A stretch of 64,000 bases of DNA from a virus. Under the pieces are notes generated by a model that worked only from the letters and a program-made list of their open reading frames with translations, did no database searches and had not been told where the DNA came from. Both the position numbers and the translations under genes were made by a program. Position 1 is the first letter of the stretch, and each line of letters starts with the position of its first letter. The DNA is taken from IMG/VR virus record IMGVR_UViG_3300013772_000002, positions 1 to 64,000 of that record. The stretch is one strand, 5' to 3'. Shown here piece after piece: positions 20,384 to 28,500 of the stretch.

Positions 20384-21448
20384 TTGAGTGAGTTCGCCGT
20401 TACCGTTCACCGCCTTCATCTCGAACCCCATCCCAATGCCGATAGAATTTTAATCGGCAGCGTGTTTGGACAGGCGTACCAGTTCGTTGTTGGAAATGAT
20501 CGGGTAGAGGCCGAGATGGGGGCGTATATACCAGAGGGAGCGGTGTTGCCCATCCACCTCATTGAGGAGATGGAGCTCGTTGGTAAACTCGCGGGTAGCG
20601 CCCACAACCGCGTCAGGGCGATCAAGCTTCGAGGTGTCCTCTCGCAGGGTCTATGGTACCCCATCGATCGTCGCGATCCGTCGTTCGAGAGTGTTATCGT
20701 GGGCGACGACCTCACCGATTCTCTTGGTATCGAAAAGTACGAGCAGCCGATCCCCATTCACATGGCGGGAAAGATTAAAACCGGACCCGCGTCGAATATC
20801 TGGAGACACTACGACATTGAGAACATCAAGCGCTATCCGGATGTGATTGCCGATGGCGAGATGGTCGTGATAACCGAGAAGCTCCACGGGAGCTTCTGTG
20901 CCGTGGGCATCGTTGGTGGTGAGCGAGTCGTAACCTCAAAGGGTTACCTCTCGCGTGGTCTGGTTATTGTCGAGGATGACGATAATGTCTACTGGCGCAC
21001 GGTAAAGGCTGAGGGACTGCACGAGAAGCTAGCGAGTCTCCTGGTAAGTACCGACAGCACGGAAGTGCTGCTCTTCGGCGAGGTTTGTGGTGTCCAGGAC
21101 CTCAAATATGGTCTAAGCGGCGGCAAGACATTCTTTCGGGCATTTGACCTCCTGGCCGAAAATGGAGATGAACGTGGTTCGTTCCAGTTCATTCCTATGG
21201 ACTGGATGGAGTGGGATTGCGAACAGGAGAACATTCCAATGGTTCCAATCCTCTATGGTGGACCGTTCAGTGCGAAGGTTTTGGCGGAGCATACGAGCGG
21301 AAAGAGTACGCTTGCCGACCATATACGCGAAGGAGTTGTCGTCCAGCCGATGGTGCCGCGGTACGAATCGCCGTTGGGGCGCGTCATTCTCAAGTCTGTC
21401 AGTGAGCAGTATCTGTTGCGCAAGGGCGAGACGACGGAATACGAATAG
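20384..21448 (+). CDS. RNA ligase, Rnl5/DraRnl-like
   Basis: 354 aa, TTG start after AAAGGAGTACATCA. The N-terminal part (residues 1-115) fits the OB-fold domain found in Deinococcus-type RNA ligase. The nucleotidyltransferase motif I is Glu-Lys-Leu-His-Gly-Ser (about 165-170), with Lys166 as the expected AMP-accepting residue. Later motifs include Phe-Gly-Glu-Val (about 233-236), Phe-Arg-Ala-Phe-Asp and a C-terminal Glu-Gly-Val-Val followed by Leu-Lys. The enzyme would seal nicked RNA, possibly repairing tRNAs cut by host anti-phage nucleases. It has its own promoter. Confidence 0.85.
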   Translation: MSEFAVTVHRLHLEPHPNADRILIGSVFGQAYQFVVGNDRVEAEMGAYIPEGAVLPIHLIEEMELVGKLAGSAHNRVRAIKLRGVLSQGLWYPIDRRDPSFESVIVGDDLTDSLGIEKYEQPIPIHMAGKIKTGPASNIWRHYDIENIKRYPDVIADGEMVVITEKLHGSFCAVGIVGGERVVTSKGYLSRGLVIVEDDDNVYWRTVKAEGLHEKLASLLVSTDSTEVLLFGEVCGVQDLKYGLSGGKTFFRAFDLLAENGDERGSFQFIPMDWMEWDCEQENIPMVPILYGGPFSAKVLAEHTSGKSTLADHIREGVVVQPMVPRYESPLGRVILKSVSEQYLLRKGETTEYE

Positions 21449-21463
21449 ACGAAAGGAACGATC

Positions 21464-21643
21464 GTGAGTAAGCACAAGTCGAACAATCCCGATGCATCGG
21501 TCGGCACACTGATGTGGCGACACCTGAAACTGAGACACACCAATCCAAGGATGCACCGGAAATGGCATAAAGAGGGGAAGACCCCGGGGAAACTGGCTCA
21601 AATTACTCTCAGTGAGCGAAGAGCCGAACACCATACCAAGTAG
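21464..21643 (+). CDS. Small basic protein (59 aa)
   Basis: GTG follows GAAAGGAACGATC. Very basic, rich in Lys, Arg and His, probably nucleic-acid binding. Directly behind the RNA ligase, so it may be an RNA-binding partner, but nothing proves it. Confidence 0.5.
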   Translation: MSKHKSNNPDASVGTLMWRHLKLRHTNPRMHRKWHKEGKTPGKLAQITLSERRAEHHTK

Positions 21644-21699
21644 GATTTGGAATTAGCGAGAAACGGCGGTGGTACGGGCTAAAATGTCGACGAAAGTGC

Positions 21700-21728
21700 T
21701 TGACAAAACATCAGAAACATGATATCGT
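21700..21728 (+). promoter_or_regulatory. Sigma70-type promoter of the prkA module
   Basis: TTGACA, 17 bases, TATCGT; about 57 bases upstream of prkA. Confidence 0.8.
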
Positions 21729-21784
21729 AATCACGTGACTCGTCCACTTAATTAATTCGCCCACTTGTGGGAAAGGCGCCAACG

Positions 21785-23680
21785 ATGAACTTGCGCGACG
21801 AACTGGAAGCCTATCGTGCCGAAGAGGGAAAGATCACCTGGACGGGCTCCTTCACTGACTATTTTGACGTGGTAATGAAGAACCCCTCTCTCGTCCGCCT
21901 CTCCCACTCTCGTGTCTTCAACATGATTCTTGATGCCGGCACGACGGTCGAGGAGAACAAGCCTATCCATTACAATTTCTTCGATGAAGAAATTTATGGC
22001 ATTGACCCCGCTTTGCAGCAGGTTGTCGAGTATTTCCGTTCCGCGGCACAGCGCCTCGAGGTACGGAAGCGTATCCTCCTGCTGATGGGTCCGGTCGGTG
22101 GTGGTAAGAGCACGATCGTCAGCTCCTTGAAGCGCGGCATGGAGGCATACAGCCGTAGCGATGCCGGCGCGATGTACGCGATCGTCGGTTGCCCGATGCA
22201 CGAGGAGCCACTCCATCTCGTTCCTGACTCGATGCGAGCGAAAATCGAGAGGGATCATGGCATCTATATCGAGGGAGACCTCTGCCCCCATTGCCGCCAC
22301 GAGTTGGAACACACCCACGGCGGTCGTGCCGAGGACGTTCAAGTCGAGCGTATCACTTTCTCTGAGAAAGCACGGGTTGGTATCGGTACCTTCAGTCCGT
22401 CCGACCCGAAGTCGCAGGACATCTCCGAACTCACCGGAGGAATTGACTTCAGCACTATCGCCGAGGTTGGGTCAGAGAGCGATCCGCGCGCCTATCGCTT
22501 TGACGGAGAGCTGAATATTGCCAACCGCGGTCTGATGGAAATGGTTGAGATGTTGAAGGTCGACGAGAAGTTCCTCTATGTTCTTCTCACGCTCTCGCAG
22601 GAACAGAACATCAAGACGGGTCGCTTCGCGATGATCTATGCCGATGAAGTGATCATCTCGCATACCAACGAGCACGAGTATGCCGCGTTCGTCGGGAACA
22701 AGCGGTCGGAAGCCCTGCAGGATCGGATCATCCTCGTCAAGGTGCCGTACAACTTGCGCGTCTCGGACGAAGTGAAGATTTACTCGAAGTTGCTCAGGCA
22801 GAGCACCATTGGTAACATCCATGTTGCCCCCTACACCCTAGAAACCGCCGCGACCTTCGCGATCCTTTCCCGTCTGGAGCAGTCCAAGAAGTCAGGCATG
22901 AACCTGATCAAGAAACTCAAGCTCTACGACGGTCAATCCGTGGATGGCTTTCAGGAGAAGGACGTCAAGGAGCTTCGTGAAGAGGCGGTGCGAGAGGGGA
23001 TGGATGGTATCTCACCTCGCTATGTGATCAACCGCATCTCGGCGGCGCTGGCACGTGAGGGGACGACGTTTATTTCCCCGATCGATGCTCTGCGGTCACT
23101 CAAGGACGGCCTCGAACAGCATACAAGCATCACTCCCGCCCAACGCGAGACGTACCTCGGTCTGATCTCGGACGCTCGCAAGGAATATGACGAGATCGCC
23201 AAGCGCGAGGTACAGAAGGCGTTCGTCTATGCCTTTGAAGACAGCGCGAAGACGCTCTTCAATAACTACCTCGACAACGTTGAGGCATTCTGCAATAAGG
23301 TCAAGGTGAAGGACCCGATCACCGAAGAGGATGTCGCGCCCGATGAGAAGTTGATGCGCTCGATCGAAGAGCAGATCAATGTTTCCGAGGCGGGCAAGAC
23401 CGAGTTTCGTCAGGAAATTCTCATCCGCATCTCCTCCCTGGCGCGTCGCGGTCAGACCCTGAGCTACACCTCGCACGAGCGCCTCAAGGAGGCACTCGAG
23501 AAGAAAATGTTCGTCGACCTGCGCGATGTCGTCAAGATCACGACGAGCACGAAAACGCCGGACGCCGAGCAACTGAAGCGGATCAACAACGTTGTCGAGC
23601 GGCTCGTTACCGAGCAGGGCTACACGACGGATTCAGCAAATGAGTTGTTGAAGTACGTCGGTACATTGCTCAACCGATGA
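21785..23680 (+). CDS. prkA: PrkA-family serine protein kinase / AAA+ protein
   Basis: 631 aa, the usual length of PrkA (YeaG in enterobacteria). ATG 21785 follows GGGAAAGGCGCC. The N-terminal AAA-like domain holds Walker A Gly-Pro-Val-Gly-Gly-Gly-Lys-Ser-Thr (about residues 101-109). Cys-Pro-His-Cys lies near 167. The central region has the PrkA-typical Asp-Ile-Ser-Glu-Leu-Thr-Gly segment, and the C-terminal part is the kinase-related domain. In bacteria PrkA acts with YhbH and SpoVR and responds to starvation or sporulation. All three are present here, separated by a methyltransferase and tiny membrane proteins, which is remarkable for a phage. Confidence 0.92.
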   Translation: MNLRDELEAYRAEEGKITWTGSFTDYFDVVMKNPSLVRLSHSRVFNMILDAGTTVEENKPIHYNFFDEEIYGIDPALQQVVEYFRSAAQRLEVRKRILLLMGPVGGGKSTIVSSLKRGMEAYSRSDAGAMYAIVGCPMHEEPLHLVPDSMRAKIERDHGIYIEGDLCPHCRHELEHTHGGRAEDVQVERITFSEKARVGIGTFSPSDPKSQDISELTGGIDFSTIAEVGSESDPRAYRFDGELNIANRGLMEMVEMLKVDEKFLYVLLTLSQEQNIKTGRFAMIYADEVIISHTNEHEYAAFVGNKRSEALQDRIILVKVPYNLRVSDEVKIYSKLLRQSTIGNIHVAPYTLETAATFAILSRLEQSKKSGMNLIKKLKLYDGQSVDGFQEKDVKELREEAVREGMDGISPRYVINRISAALAREGTTFISPIDALRSLKDGLEQHTSITPAQRETYLGLISDARKEYDEIAKREVQKAFVYAFEDSAKTLFNNYLDNVEAFCNKVKVKDPITEEDVAPDEKLMRSIEEQINVSEAGKTEFRQEILIRISSLARRGQTLSYTSHERLKEALEKKMFVDLRDVVKITTSTKTPDAEQLKRINNVVERLVTEQGYTTDSANELLKYVGTLLNR

Positions 23681-24432
23681 TTGCATATTACGAGGAAGAT
23701 GGTATCAGCATCTTCCAGGCCGATTGTCGGGAAGTGCTGCCCACACTTTCCGACGTCGATCTTATCTTCACCAGCCCTCCATACAATAAAGGGTTGCGTG
23801 TTGATGGGAAGTGGAGCGGGATTGTTACCGAGTCGAGTAAGAGCCATCGTTTCCGAGCTGGCTACAATGGTCGTTCCGACATGATGGACCAGGGCGCGTA
23901 CGAGGAGTTGCATCGGGAGATATTGGGACTCTGCTGGCAGACGTTGTCACCAGGCGGCGCGATCTTCTATAACCACAAGCCGCGCATCGTCAACGGTCGA
24001 CTTTGGACGCCGCTTATCCTCAATCCCGGGTTGCCCCTCCGACAGATCGTCACCTGGGATACGGGGGCGGGTATCAATATCATGCCAGGCGCCTACGTGC
24101 CTGCTTACCAGTGGATCATGATCTTTGCCGGTTCGTCGTTTCGCCTCCGTTCTCGGGAGGATTCCGCCCTTTCCGATGTCTGGCATGTGCGTCCCGTTCA
24201 TTCGCGGGAGCACCCTGCTCCCTTCCCGGTCGATTTGGTTGAACGTGCGATTCGCACTACCGCGCCGCGAACGTTGCTTGATCCGTTTATGGGTACGGGG
24301 GCGGCGCTGATTGCCGCGAAGCGTGCGGGCATTCGAGCCATTGGTATCGAGCGGGAACGAGAGTATTGTGACGTCGCCATCCAGCGCCTGGAACATGAAT
24401 GCGCCACTGATATCATCGAGGAGATCGCATGA
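23677..24432 (+). CDS. DNA methyltransferase (N4/N6 type)
   Basis: 251 aa; ATG overlaps the prkA stop (ATGA), indicating coupling. Catalytic Thr-Ser-Pro-Pro-Tyr-Asn (about residues 32-37) and, at the C-terminus, SAM motif Asp-Pro-Phe-Met-Gly-Thr-Gly (about 202-208), in the beta-class order. SPPY suggests N4-cytosine or N6-adenine modification. Embedded in the PrkA-YhbH-SpoVR set, which is not part of the cellular version of that cluster. Confidence 0.88.
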   Translation: MIAYYEEDGISIFQADCREVLPTLSDVDLIFTSPPYNKGLRVDGKWSGIVTESSKSHRFRAGYNGRSDMMDQGAYEELHREILGLCWQTLSPGGAIFYNHKPRIVNGRLWTPLILNPGLPLRQIVTWDTGAGINIMPGAYVPAYQWIMIFAGSSFRLRSREDSALSDVWHVRPVHSREHPAPFPVDLVERAIRTTAPRTLLDPFMGTGAALIAAKRAGIRAIGIEREREYCDVAIQRLEHECATDIIEEIA

Positions 24433-24524
24433 GCACAACCGCGTTCGTGGTCGGTTGCCTGATCATTTTCGGCGTCGAGATTGCGATGCTCCTCTTCGCT
24501 TTCTACGTCTTGACTCGCGACTAG
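24429..24524 (+). CDS. Micro-membrane protein 1 (31 aa)
   Basis: ATG overlaps the methyltransferase stop. A single hydrophobic helix fills residues 5-27 and the product ends Thr-Arg-Asp. First of six tiny membrane proteins scattered through the PrkA-YhbH-SpoVR region. Confidence 0.5.
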   Translation: MSTTAFVVGCLIIFGVEIAMLLFAFYVLTRD

Positions 24525-24541
24525 GCTGGGGGTTCGGGCAG

Positions 24542-24643
24542 ATGCATGAAGTCATTCGCTGGACATTGATTGCCGCTGGTTGGCTTCTGGCTCTCGGGTT
24601 CGCTCTAGCCCTCTGTCTCCTCGTCGGGGATTGGAGAGAGTAA
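24542..24643 (+). CDS. Micro-membrane protein 2 (33 aa)
   Basis: ATG follows GGGGGTTCGGGCAG. One membrane helix (about residues 7-28), preceded by Glu-Val-Ile-Arg-Trp-Thr-Leu and ended by Asp-Trp-Arg-Glu. The opening matches micro-membrane proteins 4 and 6. TAA overlaps the next ATG. Confidence 0.5.
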   Translation: MHEVIRWTLIAAGWLLALGFALALCLLVGDWRE

Positions 24644-24756
24644 TGCGCGCGACCCTCTATTTCTCGCTAACTGCTATGCGGGATAGCATATTTGGTCTCG
24701 CGTTCTCTCCGTTCGTTGTGCTCTTGATCTGTGCATATGTCGTTGCCAGTCGTTAG
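24643..24756 (+). CDS. Micro-membrane protein 3 (37 aa)
   Basis: ATG overlaps the upstream stop (TAATG). One hydrophobic helix (about residues 15-35). The first 15 residues align with micro-membrane protein 4, including a shared Arg-Asp before the helix, so they look like duplicates. Confidence 0.5.
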   Translation: MRATLYFSLTAMRDSIFGLAFSPFVVLLICAYVVASR

Positions 24757-24771
24757 GCTAGGGGTGGTGTG

Positions 24772-24888
24772 ATGCGCGAGATTGTCTATTGGACCCTGAT
24801 CGTCATTCGTGACGTTGGGATCGCGATCGCAATCCTCTCCTTTATCTTCTTTCTTGCGCTCGCCCCAATCTTTATCGATTACGACTGA
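24772..24888 (+). CDS. Micro-membrane protein 4 (38 aa)
   Basis: ATG preceded by GGGGTGGTGTG. Opens with Arg-Glu-Ile-Val-Tyr-Trp-Thr-Leu; membrane helix at about residues 16-34; short acidic end (Asp-Tyr-Asp). Lies 13 bases before yhbH. Confidence 0.5.
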   Translation: MREIVYWTLIVIRDVGIAIAILSFIFFLALAPIFIDYD

Positions 24889-24901
24889 CCCGGAGGCATT
24901 T

Positions 24902-26107
24902 ATGGTTACCCCATCCGCCCAATCCTATCCAACGATCGCCCAGGGCAACTGGGACTTGCAGCGCAAGGGGATCGCTGACCGCGATCGGCATAACGCGAAA
25001 GTCAAGGACGCGATCAAGAAGAATCTGCCGGACATTATCTCCGAGCAGAGCATCATTGGTAGCGATGGCAAGAAGGTCATTCGCGTACCGATTCGTTCAC
25101 TCGACGAGCCCCGCTTTCGCTTCGGCGACGAGGGGGAGAAGGGCATCGGCCAGGGTCAGGGTGGCACGAAGAAGGGTGACGTTGTCGGCCAAGGACCGTC
25201 TCAGCCCGGGACTAGTCCTGGTCAGGGAGCGGGTGACCAGCCCGGCATTGATTACTACGAGGCGGAATTCACACTCGATGAGCTGACCGCGCTCATTTTC
25301 GAGGACCTCGGTCTACCGAATCTCGAGGAGAAGCGCCTTCAGACCGTCTCCTCGCCGACGATTCGTTTCAATGATGTGCGGAAGACGGGTGCGATGGCGA
25401 ACATCGACAAGCGGCGGACGATCATCGAGAACCTGAAACGAAACGGCATGAAGGGTGACGCGCATATTGGCAACATCAATCGTGACGATCTCCGTTTCAA
25501 GTCGTGGGAGGAAACCTTCGAGCGACAATCCGGCGCCGTGATCTTCGCGATGATGGATGTCTCCGGCAGTATGGGAAATACCGAGAAGTATATCGCTCGC
25601 GCCTTCTACTATTGGATGCTGGTTTTCCTGCGCACGAAGTACCAGAACGTCGAGGTCGTCTTCATCGCTCACCATACCGAAGCGAAAGAGGTGACCGAGG
25701 ATGAGTTCTTCACCAAGGGGGAGTCGGGCGGCACGATGTGTTCCTCGGCATTCAAACTCGCTTTGGAAATCCTCGAGACGCGTTACCGTCCCGAGGACTG
25801 GAATATCTACCCCTTCCTCTTCTCCGATGGCGATAACTGGGGAGGCGACAACGAAATCTGTAAGGAGCTGGTGACGAAATTGCTGATGGTTTCCGCCCTC
25901 GTCGGTTATGGAGAAATCAAGCATTCATGGGGATCATGGGGCGGTTATGGCAGCGCAGGTGGACTCGCTACTACCCTCCGGACGATCTCTCACCCGAAAC
26001 TGAGCGTCCTGGAAGTTAAGTCACGCGCGGACGTCTATCCCGCATTGCGTAAATTCTTCGGTCCGCAGGCCGATCCGGAGCCCGTTAGTCAGAACGCCGC
26101 CGCCTGA
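24902..26107 (+). CDS. yhbH: YhbH/YeaH family protein (DUF444)
   Basis: 401 aa, close to Bacillus YhbH. ATG follows GGAGGCATTT. The N-terminal part leads to a Gly/Gln-rich linker (about residues 80-118). A von Willebrand A-like domain follows with a metal-site motif Asp-Val-Ser-Gly-Ser-Met-Gly (about 217-223) and a later Ser-Asp-Gly-Asp. In bacteria it works with PrkA and SpoVR and is a likely PrkA partner or substrate. Sits between prkA and spoVR as in cellular operons. Confidence 0.92.
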   Translation: MVTPSAQSYPTIAQGNWDLQRKGIADRDRHNAKVKDAIKKNLPDIISEQSIIGSDGKKVIRVPIRSLDEPRFRFGDEGEKGIGQGQGGTKKGDVVGQGPSQPGTSPGQGAGDQPGIDYYEAEFTLDELTALIFEDLGLPNLEEKRLQTVSSPTIRFNDVRKTGAMANIDKRRTIIENLKRNGMKGDAHIGNINRDDLRFKSWEETFERQSGAVIFAMMDVSGSMGNTEKYIARAFYYWMLVFLRTKYQNVEVVFIAHHTEAKEVTEDEFFTKGESGGTMCSSAFKLALEILETRYRPEDWNIYPFLFSDGDNWGGDNEICKELVTKLLMVSALVGYGEIKHSWGSWGGYGSAGGLATTLRTISHPKLSVLEVKSRADVYPALRKFFGPQADPEPVSQNAAA

Positions 26108-26119
26108 GAGGAGCAACCA

Positions 26120-27529
26120 TTGGTGAACGAGGTTTCGTCGCGTATTCCAACAATTGAGGAGCTCTCCCGGGCGTGCGCCGATATCTGGGAGGTCGCTTGG
26201 GGGATGGGACTACGTCCCTTCCCGATGCACTACGAGATCGTTCCCGCCGCGATTCTCTATGAGTTCGGCGCGTATGGCATGCCCGGTCGCTTCTCGCATT
26301 GGTCGCATGGCAAGGCGTATCATCAGATGAAGACCGAGTACGACTATGGGCTTTCGAAAATCTATGAGCTCGTCGTCAACACGAATCCGTGCTACGCCTT
26401 TCTTCTGGACTCGAACGGCTTTATCCAGAATAAACTGATCATCGCTCACGTGCTCGCGCATTCCGACTTCTTCGCGAATAACGCCTACTTTGCCGAGACA
26501 AATCGTCATATGCTCGATACGATGCCCATGAGTGCGGAGCGTATCCGTGGCTACGAGTACGAGTATGGCAAGGACGCGGTCGAGTCGGTCATCGACGCGG
26601 CGCTCGCTATTTGTTTGCATCTCGATACGACCGCGACCGCGTACCCACGCCGACCGATTTATGACGACGAGGGGCGTCCCGATCCGAAGTGGCGCCCGCC
26701 CGCCCGCGAAACCGTTTACGACGATGTTTGGGAGGAGCGGAAAACGGAAGCCGCGCCCGCCGAAGCCCGTACGGGGGATTCCGCCCGCGACCTCCTCCTC
26801 TTTATCGCCCGACATTCTCCCGACGCCGAGGACTGGCAGCGCGACGTTATCAATATTATTCGTGAGGAGATGCGCTACTTCCGTCCACAAATGCAGACGA
26901 AGATATGCAACGAGGGGTGGGCCAGCTACTGGCATACCCGCATCTTGCGCGAACTCGATCTCACTGGCGAAGAATCGCTTGTTTGGATGGGGATGCACGG
27001 TGGCGTCGTCCAGCCCGGGAAGCGGCAGATCAACCCCTACTACCTCGGCTACAAAATCCTTGAGGACATCGAGAAGCGCTGGTCGGAGGATGGCAAGTAT
27101 CCCGAGAAGGGACGCGAGAAGCTCTTTGAGGTGCGCGAATTGGAGGCGGATGCCTCGCTCTTGCGCAACTACCTGACCAAGGAACTCTGCGAAGAACTCG
27201 ACCTCTATGTCTACGTGCGCGCTCCCCATAGTAATGATCTTGTCGTTTCCGAGAAAGAGGAGTGGGAGATCGTTCGTGATACCTTCGCCGCTGAACTCTC
27301 CAGTCGCGGCATTCCGATCATTGTCATCGATGATGGTGACTTCGGCGGCATGCGCGAGCTCTATATGCGCCATGTCCGTGACGGTCGCGATCTCGATCTC
27401 GACTATGCGAAACGCGTCATGGAGCGGATTCATCACCTCTGGGGGCGGAACGTTTATTTGGAAACGAGCAATGGCGAGAAGAAATCGGTCCTTGCCTACA
27501 ACGCGAAGAACGGGCATTCAACAAATTGA
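26120..27529 (+). CDS. spoVR: SpoVR family protein
   Basis: 469 aa, the usual SpoVR length. TTG (or GTG at 26123) follows AGAGGAGCAACCA. Characteristic SpoVR segments include Phe-Tyr-like start regions, Arg-Phe-Ser-His-Trp near residue 55, Asn-Pro-Cys-Tyr-Ala-Phe-Leu, Ala-His-Ser-Asp-Phe-Phe and Cys-Asn-Glu-Gly-Trp-Ala-Ser-Tyr-Trp. In Bacillus SpoVR is needed for proper spore cortex formation; in other bacteria it travels with PrkA and YhbH. Its biochemical activity is not settled. The TGA stop lies within the promoter of the next unit. Confidence 0.93.
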   Translation: MVNEVSSRIPTIEELSRACADIWEVAWGMGLRPFPMHYEIVPAAILYEFGAYGMPGRFSHWSHGKAYHQMKTEYDYGLSKIYELVVNTNPCYAFLLDSNGFIQNKLIIAHVLAHSDFFANNAYFAETNRHMLDTMPMSAERIRGYEYEYGKDAVESVIDAALAICLHLDTTATAYPRRPIYDDEGRPDPKWRPPARETVYDDVWEERKTEAAPAEARTGDSARDLLLFIARHSPDAEDWQRDVINIIREEMRYFRPQMQTKICNEGWASYWHTRILRELDLTGEESLVWMGMHGGVVQPGKRQINPYYLGYKILEDIEKRWSEDGKYPEKGREKLFEVRELEADASLLRNYLTKELCEELDLYVYVRAPHSNDLVVSEKEEWEIVRDTFAAELSSRGIPIIVIDDGDFGGMRELYMRHVRDGRDLDLDYAKRVMERIHHLWGRNVYLETSNGEKKSVLAYNAKNGHSTN

Positions 27530-27554
27530 CACGACGCGATAACGATGATATTGT
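27526..27554 (+). promoter_or_regulatory. Sigma70-type promoter
   Basis: TTGACA, 17 bases, TATTGT; the -35 box contains the spoVR stop codon. Drives micro-membrane proteins 5 and 6 and the BCS1-like operon. Confidence 0.8.
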
Positions 27555-27559
27555 ATTCC

Positions 27560-27712
27560 ATGCGTAAGGGGATCGTCTTGGCTACCTTCTTGATCACAGA
27601 CTTTGGCGTTGCCCTCCTCGTATTGGTCGGTATTTTCTTAGGCGTTTCACTCGGCATTTTCGTTATTTACTTGATTGATAAATCCATCGATGAAGGAACG
27701 CGTCGTGGATGA
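27560..27712 (+). CDS. Micro-membrane protein 5 (50 aa)
   Basis: ATG only 6 bases after the -10 box, so the transcript would be nearly leaderless. One or two membrane helices (about residues 5-38), then a charged cytoplasmic tail ending Arg-Arg-Gly. Fifth of the micro-membrane series. Confidence 0.5.
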   Translation: MRKGIVLATFLITDFGVALLVLVGIFLGVSLGIFVIYLIDKSIDEGTRRG

Positions 27713-27806
27713 TGTGATTTACAGGACGATTTTCGTCTTTGGCGCTCTTGCCTTTTTCCTCTTGCTCTTTCTCTTGTTGTGGATCGCGGATCGGGTGGGC
27801 AAATGA
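27705..27806 (+). CDS. Micro-membrane protein 6 (33 aa)
   Basis: GTG overlaps the previous gene by 8 bases and follows GAAGGAACGCGTC. Opens with Asp-Asp-Val-Ile-Tyr-Arg-Thr-Ile, like micro-membrane proteins 2 and 4; a Leu/Phe-rich helix fills residues 9-27. Overlaps the next ATG. Confidence 0.5.
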   Translation: MDDVIYRTIFVFGALAFFLLLFLLLWIADRVGK

Positions 27807-28195
27807 CGCACGGTCGTCCTGCCAGCCTATCGATCCCCGCCATCGAGAGCCAGGTACTGCTCTCTCGACTGGAGGAGCTGGCGGAGCAACGTGGCTACGA
27901 GCGCGCCACCGAAGAACTGACCAGTAAGTTTGTCGGCTATCAAAAGCGTAAGCGCACACAGGCGGACACCGATTACCATACGCTCAAGGAGCAATACGAC
28001 CAGTTGATGTACGTGGCGATGATGGCGATTGACCATCTTGGCGGCACACTCTATATGGACCCCGGGACAGAGACGAAGCCGACGACGCTGACGCATACCA
28101 TCGAAGGACCTGACCACCTGCCCGATGGCGGATGGGGATGGCGACTCGTTCCTTGCCATACTGGCGAAGATAATCTACGGGAGGAAACACAATGA
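27803..28195 (+). CDS. Hypothetical protein (130 aa)
   Basis: ATG overlaps the upstream stop (ATGA). Residues 18-70 are a charged helical stretch; the C-terminal half contains a Trp-Gly-Trp-Arg-Leu segment typical of small phage beta domains. No family recognised. Overlaps the next gene by 4 bases. Confidence 0.6.
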   Translation: MTHGRPASLSIPAIESQVLLSRLEELAEQRGYERATEELTSKFVGYQKRKRTQADTDYHTLKEQYDQLMYVAMMAIDHLGGTLYMDPGTETKPTTLTHTIEGPDHLPDGGWGWRLVPCHTGEDNLREETQ

Positions 28196-28500
28196 CAAGC
28201 GATCCCGACCTGCAACTATCGGCGGTTCCCGATGATGAGGAAACGCCCTGGTATCCAACCTGTGCCGACGTCGCCGAAGCAATCGCTTTCGGAATGCGCG
28301 ACGGTTATCCAGACCGCCACGATCTTTCCATCCTCGATACATGTAGCGATGGCTGTATACTGCTTCTTCGCATTGGCGATGGCGTCTTTCCGGTCGTGAC
28401 GGGCGTGATGGAGGATGGCGGTTTCTTCCGTGTGCGCGTTGAGCGCATTGGTAAGAAGGCATGGACTCATGCCGCCGGAGAAAGCGCCGACTCCGTATGA
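28192..28500 (+). CDS. Hypothetical acidic protein (102 aa)
   Basis: ATG overlaps the previous stop. The acidic N-terminus is followed by a helix and then beta strands (about residues 54-90). No family recognised. Immediately precedes and overlaps the BCS1-like gene. Confidence 0.6.
   Translation: MTSDPDLQLSAVPDDEETPWYPTCADVAEAIAFGMRDGYPDRHDLSILDTCSDGCILLLRIGDGVFPVVTGVMEDGGFFRVRVERIGKKAWTHAAGESADSV

Noticed and set aside
26210-27517. Leftward 435-codon ORF opposite spoVR
   Set aside because: Antisense shadow of the well-supported SpoVR gene.
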